A DNA stretch of 15,586 nt from Calidihabitans tengchongensis (GTDB lineage Bacteria > Sysuimicrobiota > Sysuimicrobiia > Sysuimicrobiales > Kaftiobacteriaceae), in contig JAVKIE010000020.1 in assembly GCA_031459615.1 (NCBI GenBank), forward strand, positions 1 through 15,586, read 5' to 3'. A program made the position numbers and the translations under genes. Position 1 is the stretch's first letter. Each line of letters begins with the position of its first letter. This document shows positions 10,277 through 15,586 of the stretch, in pieces. The notes under the pieces are model-generated. The model ran no database searches. It saw nothing but the letters and a program-made list of their open reading frames with translations, and had not been told where the DNA came from.

Positions 10277-10843
10277 TCAGGCCGCCTGCTCTCTCGCCCG
10301 CCGGATCTGCTCCACCACCGACACCAGTGCGCGCGGCAGCCCCGCCGTCACCCCCGCCAGGCCCGCCAGGGGCGCCCGCAGGGCGCCCGCGGCCATCGCC
10401 AGCAGCTGCGACCGGGACGGCAGGTCGGCCAGCCGCCGGACCCCCTCGGCGGTCAGGATCCGCCCTTCCACCAGCCCGCCCTTGATCTCCAGCTTGCGCA
10501 TCTGGCGGATGAAGTCCACCAGGACGCGGGCGGGCGCCACCGGATCGTCTCCGGCGAAGACCACCGCCGTCGGCCCCTGGAGGAATGGCGCCAGGTCGGG
10601 GATGCCCAGGCTCTGGGCAGCCCTCTGGAACAAGGTATTCTTGACCACCTTCAGGTCCGCGCCGGCCTCCCGCAGCCGGCCCCGCAGCGCGGTGATCTCC
10701 GCCGTGTTCAGCCCCCGGTAGTCGGTGAGGATGGCGGCCGAGGCATCCGCCAGCCGGGCCCGCAGAGCCTCCACCTGCTGGACCTTCTCCGGCCGCACCA
10801 CGTGGGTGGCCACTCGGTGACCCGACGTCCTCTCCGGCGTCAT
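10277..10843 (-). CDS. rplJ: 50S ribosomal protein L10
   Basis: Base of the L7/L12 stalk, anchoring L12 dimers to 23S rRNA. The chosen ATG (10841-10843) gives 188 aa and follows GGGAG with five bases spacing. A frame without stops continues to 10930, but its extra 29 residues would be translated from the L10 leader RNA and are not L10-like. Recognisable L10 features are AILTDYRGLNTAEITALRGRLREAG, LKVVKNTLFQRAA and GPTAVVFAGDDPVAPARVL. The C-terminal helix for L12 binding ends in VSVVEQIRRAREQAA. Probably self-regulated with L12 through the upstream leader. Confidence 0.97.
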   Translation of the reverse strand: MTPERTSGHRVATHVVRPEKVQQVEALRARLADASAAILTDYRGLNTAEITALRGRLREAGADLKVVKNTLFQRAAQSLGIPDLAPFLQGPTAVVFAGDDPVAPARVLVDFIRQMRKLEIKGGLVEGRILTAEGVRRLADLPSRSQLLAMAAGALRAPLAGLAGVTAGLPRALVSVVEQIRRAREQAA

Positions 10844-10935
10844 GCTGACTCCCGCTCCCCCCAGACAGCGCAGGCCGCCGCGGACACCCCCCGACGCGGC
10901 GGGCGAGGACCCGCGGCGGCCGCCGGTCACGGTCG

Positions 10936-11022
10936 CCGGATGCCTCGGCAGGCGATCCTCATCCGGATCCTTCGGCCCTCAGGGCACCTGCTGTCTGCGG
11001 CCCGTCTGCAGTTGTCGGCAGC
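10936..11022 (-). ncRNA. Ribosomal protein L10 leader (rplJ-rplL autoregulatory RNA)
   Basis: The minus-strand RNA before rplJ carries the paired signature of bacterial L10 leaders: CAGACAGCAGGUGC (about 10985-10998) and CCUGCCGAGG (10943-10952), in which GCAGG pairs with CCUGC around two small hairpins, CCC-UGA-GGG and GAUCC-loop-GGAUC. This class binds the L10-L12 complex and lowers rplJL expression when free protein accumulates. The boundaries are approximate. A second helix, CCGGATG (10960-10966) with CATCCGG (10936-10942), would enclose and compete with the conserved pairing. Recognition is from memory of the family consensus, not from a covariance search. Confidence 0.8.
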
Positions 11023-11029
11023 GCCACGG

Positions 11030-11059
11030 AGTGTACCACACTCCCCCGGCGGCATGCAA
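11030..11059 (-). promoter_or_regulatory. Probable extended -10 promoter for rplJL
   Basis: On the minus strand TACACT (11030-11035) is preceded by TGG, an extended -10 element; 18 bp upstream is TTGCAT (11054-11059), a weak -35. The predicted start near 11023 falls at the beginning of the L10 leader, which supports the assignment. Confidence 0.55.
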
Positions 11060-11110
11060 TCACGCGACCCGCGCGCGGACACCCGGCTCCCGGACGGTGG
11101 CCCGTCCCCC

Positions 11111-11827
11111 TCAGGCGGTCGCCGCCCGGAGGAGCGCCTCCGCCTTGAGGGGATCCACCCGGACCCCCGGCCCCATGGTGGTGCTCAGGGTGATCGAGCG
11201 CAGGTACTGGCCCCTGGCCGCCGCCGGGCGCGCGCGGACGATGGCGTCCAGGAATGCGGTGAAGTTGGCCAGCAGCTGCTCCTCGGTGAACGAGACCTTG
11301 CCGATCCCCGCGTGGACGATCCCGGCCTTTTCGGTCCGGTACTCGATCTTGCCGGCCTTGATCTCCCGGACGGCCCGGGCGATCTCGAAGGTGACGGTCC
11401 CCGCCTTGGGGTTGGGCATCAGCCCCCGGGGTCCCAGAATGCGCCCCAGCCGCCCCACCAGGCCCATCATGTCGGGGGTGGCCACCGCCACGTCGAACTC
11501 CAGCCAGCCCCCCTGGATCTTCTCCACCAGGTCCTCCGCGCCCACGTAGTCGGCGCCCGCGGCCTCCGCCTCCCGCGCCTTCTCGCCCTTGGCGAAGACC
11601 AGGACCCGGACCTGCTTGCCGGTGCCGGCGGGCAGGGTCACCGTGCCCCGGACCTGCTGGTCGGCCTGCTTGGGGTCGATCCCCAGGCGGATGGCGCACT
11701 CCACGGTCTCGTCAAACTTGGCCGTGGCCATCTGCTTGATCAGCCGGATGGCCTCCTGGGGGCTGTAGAGAGCCTTGCGGTCCACCAGGGCGGCGTTGCG
11801 CAGGTAGCGCTTTCCGTGCCTGGGCAT
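11111..11827 (-). CDS. rplA: 50S ribosomal protein L1
   Basis: Forms the mobile L1 stalk of the 50S subunit, which guides deacylated tRNA out of the E site. The protein is 238 aa, the normal length. Conserved elements are KFDETVECAIRLGIDPKQADQQVRGTV without its usual changes, the loop GRLGRILGPRGLMPNPKAGTVT, and the C-terminal LRSITLSTTMGPGVRVD. ATG at 11825-11827 follows GGAGGT with nine bases spacing. It lies 28 bp after rplK and ends in TGA. L1 represses its own operon in some bacteria by binding an rRNA-like site near rplK; I did not identify such a site. Confidence 0.98.
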   Translation of the reverse strand: MPRHGKRYLRNAALVDRKALYSPQEAIRLIKQMATAKFDETVECAIRLGIDPKQADQQVRGTVTLPAGTGKQVRVLVFAKGEKAREAEAAGADYVGAEDLVEKIQGGWLEFDVAVATPDMMGLVGRLGRILGPRGLMPNPKAGTVTFEIARAVREIKAGKIEYRTEKAGIVHAGIGKVSFTEEQLLANFTAFLDAIVRARPAAARGQYLRSITLSTTMGPGVRVDPLKAEALLRAATA

Positions 11828-11855
11828 GGGGCAGCGACCTCCGTCCGGGCGGGCC

Positions 11856-12281
11856 TCAGCCGACGATCTGGATCCCCATGGAGCGGGCCGTGCCCTCGAT
11901 CATGCGCATGGCCGCCTCCAGGTCCGTGGTGTTGAGGTCCCGCATCTTCTGGCGGGCAATCTCCCGCAGCTGGGCCCGGGTGATCTTGCCCACCGGGGTC
12001 TTGTTGGGTTCCCCCGACCCCTTCTCCACGCCCGCCGCCTGCCGCAGCAGGACCGAGGCGGGGGGCGTCTTGGTCACGAAGGAGAAGGTTCGGTCGGCGT
12101 AGATGGTGATCTCCACGGGCACGATGGTCCCCGCCATGGAGGCCGTGCGCTCGTTGTACGCCTTGCAGAACTCCATGATGTTGACCCCGTGCTGGCCCAG
12201 GGCCGGCCCCACGGGGGGAGCCGGCGTGGCCTTGCCCGCCGGGATCTGCAGCTTGACCACCGCCACGACCTTCTTGGCCAT
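11856..12281 (-). CDS. rplK: 50S ribosomal protein L11
   Basis: Component of the GTPase-associated centre at the base of the L7/L12 stalk, needed for stringent factor activation and a thiostrepton target. Length 141 aa, exactly typical. Conserved segments: the N-terminal KLQIPAGKATPAPPVGPALGQ with the proline-rich loop, the linker, and the rRNA-binding C-terminal domain (KTPVGKITRAQLREIARQKM). Stop is TGA. ATG at 12279-12281 follows AGGGAG, and the gene begins 12 bp after nusG, so it is cotranscribed. Confidence 0.98.
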   Translation of the reverse strand: MAKKVVAVVKLQIPAGKATPAPPVGPALGQHGVNIMEFCKAYNERTASMAGTIVPVEITIYADRTFSFVTKTPPASVLLRQAAGVEKGSGEPNKTPVGKITRAQLREIARQKMRDLNTTDLEAAMRMIEGTARSMGIQIVG

Positions 12282-12293
12282 ACCCTCGCTCCC

Positions 12294-12962
12294 TTACACC
12301 TTCTCCACGTCGCCGAAGTTCAGCTCCACCGGCGTGGCCCGGCCGAAGATGGACACCAGGACGCGGACCTTCTCCTTCTCCACCATGACCTCGTCCACCA
12401 CCCCGGTGAAGTCGGCGAACGGACCGGTGGTGATCCGCACCTGCGACCCCTTCTGGAAGGCCACCCGATACCGCGGCGGTTCCTCCCGCAGGCGCTTGAG
12501 CAGGCGCTTGACCTCCTGGTCGTCCAGGGGCACCGGTCGGTTGCCCGACCCGACGAATCCCGTGACCCCTGGGGTGTTCCGGACCACGTACCAGGAGTCG
12601 TCGTCCATCACCATCTCCACCAGGACGTAGCCGGGGTAGATCTTCCGCTCGACCTCCCGGCGCTTGCCCCCCTTGATCTCCTTTTCCTTCTCGGTGGGCA
12701 CCAGCACCTGGAAAATCTTCTCCCCACCCTGGGAGCGCATGGACTGCATGCGCCGCTCCAGGTTGGACTTCACCTTGTTCTCGTAGCCCGAGTAGGTGTG
12801 AATGACGTACCACCGGGCCCGGGGATCCCGGGGCTTCTCCGCCACCTCCTCCGGCTCGGCCTCCGCCTGCTCGGCGGCCGGCTCCTGAGGGGGCGCGTCC
12901 GTCACCGGCTCGTCGGCGAAGATTTCCTTGATTTTCTGCTCAAGGGTGGGATCGTTCAACAT
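12294..12962 (-). CDS. nusG: Transcription termination/antitermination factor NusG
   Basis: Spt5-family factor that binds RNA polymerase at the clamp and links it to the ribosome or Rho. From ATG at 12960-12962 it has 222 aa: an acidic, Pro/Glu/Ala-rich extension (about 1-47), the NGN domain beginning RWYVIHTYSGYENKVKSNLE (50-69) with RKIYPGYVLVEM, and a KOW domain near 170-205 (KGSQVRITTGPFADFTGVVD). Common NusG is about 175-185 aa, so the excess is the N-terminal tail; similar tails occur in some Actinobacteria. A longer frame to 13298 overlaps secE and is rejected. The Shine-Dalgarno is weak (GGTGGTGA). It lies 44 bp after secE. Confidence 0.96.
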   Translation of the reverse strand: MLNDPTLEQKIKEIFADEPVTDAPPQEPAAEQAEAEPEEVAEKPRDPRARWYVIHTYSGYENKVKSNLERRMQSMRSQGGEKIFQVLVPTEKEKEIKGGKRREVERKIYPGYVLVEMVMDDDSWYVVRNTPGVTGFVGSGNRPVPLDDQEVKRLLKRLREEPPRYRVAFQKGSQVRITTGPFADFTGVVDEVMVEKEKVRVLVSIFGRATPVELNFGDVEKV

Positions 12963-13006
12963 CGTCACCACCACCGGGACCGCTGTCCGCCCGGCCGGAA
13001 CGCCGG

Positions 13007-13279
13007 TCAGCGGACCAGGACCCGGGTGAAGATCCAGGTGAACAGGGCGTCCCAGGCGCCCAGGTACACCGCCAGGATCACCAGGACCGCCACCACGACC
13101 ACCGTGGAGGCCACCAGTTCCGTCCGGCCGGGCCACTCCACCCGCCGCAGCTCCACCCAGACCTCCCGCAGGTAGCGGGTGATCCTCTCGGCCACGGCGG
13201 GCAGTCTCCGGCCCGCCGCCGGCCGCGGCACGGCCCGGGCGGCTGTCGGCGTGGCGTTTGCCTGCGTCAGTCTGGCCAT
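13007..13279 (-). CDS. secE: Preprotein translocase subunit SecE
   Basis: Essential small membrane subunit that clamps SecY in the SecYEG channel. Length 90 aa. The N-terminal 40 residues are basic and Ala/Pro-rich; then comes the amphipathic helix and hinge YLREVWVELRRVEWPGRTEL (78% of SecE families show this WP motif region as their hallmark only in the sense that the Trp-Pro pair is widely kept), followed by a single membrane segment (about residues 56-78). ATG at 13277-13279 follows GAGGT with short spacing and is the first in-frame ATG downstream of the perfect promoter. The frame extends upstream to 13411, past that promoter, so the longer form is rejected. Confidence 0.94.
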   Translation of the reverse strand: MARLTQANATPTAARAVPRPAAGRRLPAVAERITRYLREVWVELRRVEWPGRTELVASTVVVVAVLVILAVYLGAWDALFTWIFTRVLVR

Positions 13280-13325
13280 CGGGACCTCGCCAAAACAAAA
13301 AAAGACTGGAAAACGGCCATCGCCC

Positions 13326-13354
13326 ATTATAGGGCGAGGGGGGTGGGGTGTCAA
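13326..13354 (-). promoter_or_regulatory. Perfect-consensus sigma-A promoter for secE-nusG-rplKA
   Basis: On the minus strand TTGACA (13349-13354), a 17-bp spacer and TATAAT (13326-13331): all twelve consensus bases at the optimal spacing. The predicted start near 13319 gives a leader of about 40 bases that contains a run of seven U and further U-rich sequence before the secE ribosome-binding site. The spacer is pyrimidine-only except for one A and one G, so the duplex is very asymmetric. A short 9-bp repeat array ends about 12 bp upstream of the -35. Confidence 0.92.
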
Positions 13355-13365
13355 CGCGCCTGTCT

Positions 13366-13401
13366 CAATCTCCCCAATCTGCGCAACCTGCGCGATCTCA
13401 T
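13366..13401. repeat. Phased 9-bp repeat array, locus 1 (four units)
   Basis: Four contiguous 9-mers on the plus strand: CAATCTCCC, CAATCTGCG, CAACCTGCG, CGATCTCAT, fitting CRATCYNCN. The array lies between the diguanylate cyclase gene and the secE promoter and overlaps the last codons: the cyclase TGA stop (13398-13400) falls within the fourth unit. The same 9-mer occurs in the two other gaps listed below. Confidence 0.8.
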
Positions 13402-14774
13402 CCTGCGCCATCCGCAGGGTCTGCGGGAGGAGGCGCGGTCAGCGCACCCGCAGGGCCGGGGTCGGGGGCCGGGGGGCCGGAGGTCGGCGGGGGAGCGCCC
13501 GAGCGGCCCGGGCCGGGGTCGGGGCGGCTGCCAGCCTTGTGGCGGTACATGGCCGCGTCGGCCTCGCGCAGGACGTCCTCCACGCTGCGCCCCGGCCGCC
13601 AGACCCCCAGGCCGATGCTGAAGCCCAACGCGGGTTCTTCGCCAGCCGCCGTCTCCAGCAGGCGCCGGGCCACGGCGGCGGCCCGGACATCGTCGGTACG
13701 GGGCATGAGGACGAGAAACTCGTCTCCTCCCCACCGGATCACCTCGTCGGCGGCCCGCACGTGCGACCGGAGGAACTTCGCCGCCTCCCGGAGCAGCTCG
13801 TCGCCGGCGAGGTGCCCGTACCGGTTGTTGACCTCCCGCAGCCCGTTGACGTCCACGACCGCGATGGCAAACGGCTGTCCGTGCCGCTCGGCCAGAGCGA
13901 CCTCCCGCCGGATGACCTCCTCGAAAAAGTGCCGGTTGTGCAGCCCGGTCAGCGGGTCGGTGACGGCGAGCGCGCGGATCTGCGCCCGGTCCTGAACCGC
14001 CCGGCGCACCGCGGCGTCCAGCGCCCGCTCGAACCGCACCACCTCATCCCGCGCCGGCATCGGGTCCTCGATCGGCGGGAGGTCGGCAGGCAGCGTCCCC
14101 GCCGCCAGCGCCTCCGCCTGCGACAGGGCCCGCCGCAGGGGATCCACCACCATGATCCGCGTGCTCAGGTAGAGCAGTCCCAGGAGGGTGGCCAGGGTGG
14201 CCGCCGCCGTGGCCGCCGCCGACCGGACGTAGGCCCGCAGCCGGCGGTCGCGCTCGCCCAGAGAGGCGTACAGGCCGACGGAAGCCACGACCCGGCCGTC
14301 CCGGTGCAGGGGGAAGACGGCCTCCAGCACCCGGGTGCCTCCCTCGACCGTCTCATGGACGCGATGCCGGCCGGTCCGCAGGGGTTCGACATCGTGCGCG
14401 TCGGCCGGCCGACCCACCACGCCCGGCTGGGTGCTGTAGACCGCCCGGTAGCTTCCCCCGGACGGCGCGTAGAGCGTGATGCGGGTGATCTCCGGATAAC
14501 GGGCCCGCAGGTCAGAGACATACCGGCGGATCCGGGACACGTCGGACAGGTCGGGCGCATCGCGGAATTCGCGCTCGAACAGGACCGCGGCCCCCCGGGC
14601 GCGCTCCACGTACTGGGCCGTGAGCGCGTCCCGCTGGGCGCGGAAGCCCAGAGCTCCCAGCAGCCCGCTGGCCAGCACCACCAGGACCCCCATGGGCGCG
14701 AACAGCTTGACGCCGAGGCTGGTGGCGCCATGCACTCGGTACCAGTGCCTGCGCAACACATCCGCCGGGGGCAT
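13398..14774 (-). CDS. Membrane-anchored diguanylate cyclase (GGDEF protein)
   Basis: Predicted to make cyclic di-GMP from two GTP. The 458-aa protein has a first membrane helix (about 22-44), an extracytoplasmic sensing region (about 45-183) with no family I recognise, a second membrane helix (about 185-206), a HAMP-like linker (about 207-262) and a GGDEF domain (about 266-415) starting at VTDPLTGLHNRHFFEE. The active-site GGDEF (349-353) is exact, and an inhibitory-site RAAD (340-343) lies five residues before it, so product feedback is likely. Asp308, Asn316 and Asp325 match substrate/metal positions; the usual Asp after Asn316 is Asn317. The C-terminus is a Pro/Gly/Ala tail (about 416-458). 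ATG at 14772-14774 follows GTGAGGA. Its position between tRNA-Trp and secE is unusual; the physiological signal is unknown. Confidence 0.92.
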   Translation of the reverse strand: MPPADVLRRHWYRVHGATSLGVKLFAPMGVLVVLASGLLGALGFRAQRDALTAQYVERARGAAVLFEREFRDAPDLSDVSRIRRYVSDLRARYPEITRITLYAPSGGSYRAVYSTQPGVVGRPADAHDVEPLRTGRHRVHETVEGGTRVLEAVFPLHRDGRVVASVGLYASLGERDRRLRAYVRSAAATAAATLATLLGLLYLSTRIMVVDPLRRALSQAEALAAGTLPADLPPIEDPMPARDEVVRFERALDAAVRRAVQDRAQIRALAVTDPLTGLHNRHFFEEVIRREVALAERHGQPFAIAVVDVNGLREVNNRYGHLAGDELLREAAKFLRSHVRAADEVIRWGGDEFLVLMPRTDDVRAAAVARRLLETAAGEEPALGFSIGLGVWRPGRSVEDVLREADAAMYRHKAGSRPDPGPGRSGAPPPTSGPPAPDPGPAGALTAPPPADPADGAG

Positions 14775-14904
14775 CGGTCCTCACCCGCGCCGGCCGCACC
14801 CCCACTCTGCCCGCGGGAGGGCGGGCGCAGACGCGCGGACAGCAGCCCCCGCCCCGGCACAGAAGGCGCAGGAGGGCCTCAACCGTCAGGACTGCGACGC
14901 CTGG

Positions 14905-14934
14905 CAAACCGACGAAGCAGGTCGGGAAAAATTA
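14905..14934 (-). terminator. Possible weak terminator after tRNA-Trp
   Basis: Directly after the tRNA CCA end the minus strand reads TAATTTTT, then a 5-bp stem (CCGAC/GTCGG, arms 14921-14925 and 14909-14913) with a 7-base loop followed by TTT. The stem is short and the U tract is only three bases, so termination would be partial at best. The gap from here to the cyclase start (14775-14904) shows nothing else I can support. Confidence 0.3.
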
Positions 14935-15011
<77 letters not shown>

Positions 15012-15020
15012 CCGACATCC

Positions 15021-15175
15021 AAATCTACACGATCTGGGCGATCCGCTCAATCTCCTCAATCCACTACCCCGCTCCGACCCGGAGCAGGCGGGTGCGACCT
15101 TCTGAGCCTTCTCGATCCGCTCCCGCTCCGGCCCGGAGCCGTCCTGAGCGATCCGCTCACTCTCCGCGATCCGCT
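15021..15175. repeat. Phased 9-bp repeat array, locus 2
   Basis: In the gap between rpmG and tRNA-Trp the plus strand has five contiguous 9-mers at 15021-15065 (AAATCTACA, CGATCTGGG, CGATCCGCT, CAATCTCCT, CAATCCACT), a lone CGATCCGCT at 15113-15121, and three contiguous units at 15149-15175 (CGATCCGCT, CACTCTCCG, CGATCCGCT). The intervening sequence includes GCTCCGACCCGGAGC-like inverted pieces. The remainder of the gap, 15176-15283, contains nothing I can assign. Confidence 0.75.
15022..15050 (-). promoter_or_regulatory. Possible promoter for tRNA-Trp, built from the 9-bp repeat
   Basis: On the minus strand TTGAGC (15045-15050), a 17-bp spacer and TAGATT (15022-15027); each box matches consensus at four of six positions. 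The tRNA 5' end is only 10 bases after the -10 box, so the primary transcript would have a leader of a few bases. Both boxes lie inside repeat units. Confidence 0.45.
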
Positions 15176-15283
15176 ACCCTGTCCGGTCGGGCCCACCCCT
15201 GTGCGATCTCCGTTGTCCAGCCGGATCGGCCGCCGTGCCCTCGCCGTGCCCCGTGAATGGTGGGGGGGGATTGCGCACATCGG

Positions 15284-15436
15284 TCAGCGCGTCTCGCGGT
15301 GCACGGTGTGCTTGCGGCACCAGGGGCAGTACTTGCGCAGTTCGAGCCGGTCGGGGTCGTTCTTCTTGTTCTTGGTGGTGGTGTAATTCCGCCGCTTGCA
15401 CGTCGTACAGGCCAGCGTGATGATCTCCCTCGTCAT
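15284..15436 (-). CDS. rpmG: 50S ribosomal protein L33
   Basis: Small 50S protein near the E site, 50 aa, too short for many gene finders. The sequence begins MTREIITLACTTCKRRNY and ends KHTVHRETR; cysteines come in two pairs, CTTC (residues 10-13) and CPWC (37-40), so this is the zinc-binding form of L33, not the cysteine-free paralogue. The core NYTTTKNKKNDPDRLELRKY is characteristic. ATG at 15434-15436 follows AAGGGG with six bases spacing; stop is TGA. It lies between tuf and tRNA-Trp, as in Thermus and Gram-positive genomes. Confidence 0.96.
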   Translation of the reverse strand: MTREIITLACTTCKRRNYTTTKNKKNDPDRLELRKYCPWCRKHTVHRETR

Positions 15437-15452
15437 CCTCTGCCCCTTGGTT

Positions 15453-15548
15453 CGATCTACGCAATCTACTCAATCTGCTCGATCTGCTCGATCGTCCCGG
15501 TGCGGGAAGATTGAGGAGATCGAGAAGATCGGGGGGTCGGGAAGATCG
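15453..15548. repeat. Phased 9-bp repeats in opposed orientation forming a large inverted repeat, locus 3
   Basis: Between tuf and rpmG the plus strand has five contiguous 9-mers (15453-15497: CGATCTACG, CAATCTACT, CAATCTGCT, CGATCTGCT, CGATCGTCC). Beyond a short loop the same motif runs on the minus strand: units at 15540-15548, 15523-15531, 15514-15522 and 15505-15513. Arms 15472-15499 and 15503-15530 (28 bases) match at 23 positions around a 3-base loop, so RNA from either strand could fold into a long imperfect hairpin. It starts four bases after the tuf stop and may shape the tuf 3' end, though no U tract follows. Confidence 0.8.
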
Positions 15549-15551
15549 GCA

Positions 15552-15586
15552 CTACTCGAGAATCTTGGTCACCACCCCCGCCCCCA
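15552..15586 (-). CDS. tuf: Elongation factor Tu, extreme C-terminus (runs off the window)
   Basis: Only the last eleven codons are present. They read GAGVVTKILE followed by TAG on the minus strand, which is the conserved EF-Tu C-terminus (EF-Tu delivers aminoacyl-tRNA to the ribosome). The position directly upstream of rpmG agrees with a common bacterial order. The evidence is a short match, backed by context. Confidence 0.85.
   Translation of the reverse strand, partial: GAGVVTKILE

Noticed and set aside
10844..10930. N-terminal extension of L10
   Set aside because: Would be translated from the L10 leader RNA, has no L10 similarity and lacks a good ribosome-binding site; the ATG at 10843 has one.
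12963..13298. N-terminal extension of NusG
   Set aside because: It overlaps secE in another frame and reads as low-complexity sequence; ATG at 12962 starts a plausible protein.

Overview
This window is one long stretch of core transcription/translation genes, all read from the minus strand. Read in the direction of transcription (right to left) the order is: 3' end of tuf, rpmG (L33), tRNA-Trp, a membrane diguanylate cyclase, secE, nusG, rplK, rplA, rplJ, rplL, rpoB, rpoC, an L7Ae/YbxF-like gene, rpsL, rpsG and the 5' part of fusA. No plus-strand gene is supported; the long plus-strand frames are antisense shadows caused by high GC.

The DNA is very GC-rich. The L7Ae-like gene between rpoC and rpsL and the compact beta' subunit (1145 aa, no large trigger-loop insert) recall Bacillota and other Gram-positive-type or deep-branching lineages such as Symbiobacterium/Thermaerobacter-like or Armatimonadota-related bacteria. 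This placement is inference; the phylum cannot be fixed from the sequence by eye.

The regulatory layer is readable. Five sigma-A-like promoters can be placed: a perfect-consensus one before secE (TTGACA-17-TATAAT), one before rplJL followed by an L10-type autoregulatory leader RNA, one between rplL and rpoB (TTGACG-17-TACTAT) followed by a 12-bp leader hairpin, one between rpoC and the L7Ae-like gene (TGGACA-17-TACAAT) with a perfect inverted repeat in its spacer, and a weaker one before tRNA-Trp. The conserved cluster is therefore probably split into separately driven units: secE-nusG-rplK-rplA, rplJ-rplL, rpoB-rpoC, and L7Ae-rpsL-rpsG-fusA.

Non-coding gaps carry two kinds of small repeat. 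A 7-bp repeat (GGGAAGA on the mRNA strand, about ten units) begins right after the rpoC stop codon and is an ideal G-quadruplex sequence. A 9-bp repeat (CRATCYNCN) occurs in exactly phased runs in three separate gaps (before secE, before tRNA-Trp, between tuf and rpmG). The most unusual gene-level points are the diguanylate cyclase placed between tRNA-Trp and secE, a proline at the S12 position normally occupied by Lys88 (a streptomycin-resistance site), and a divergent segment in the RpoB lobe region. I did not find a defence system, mobile element or CRISPR array.
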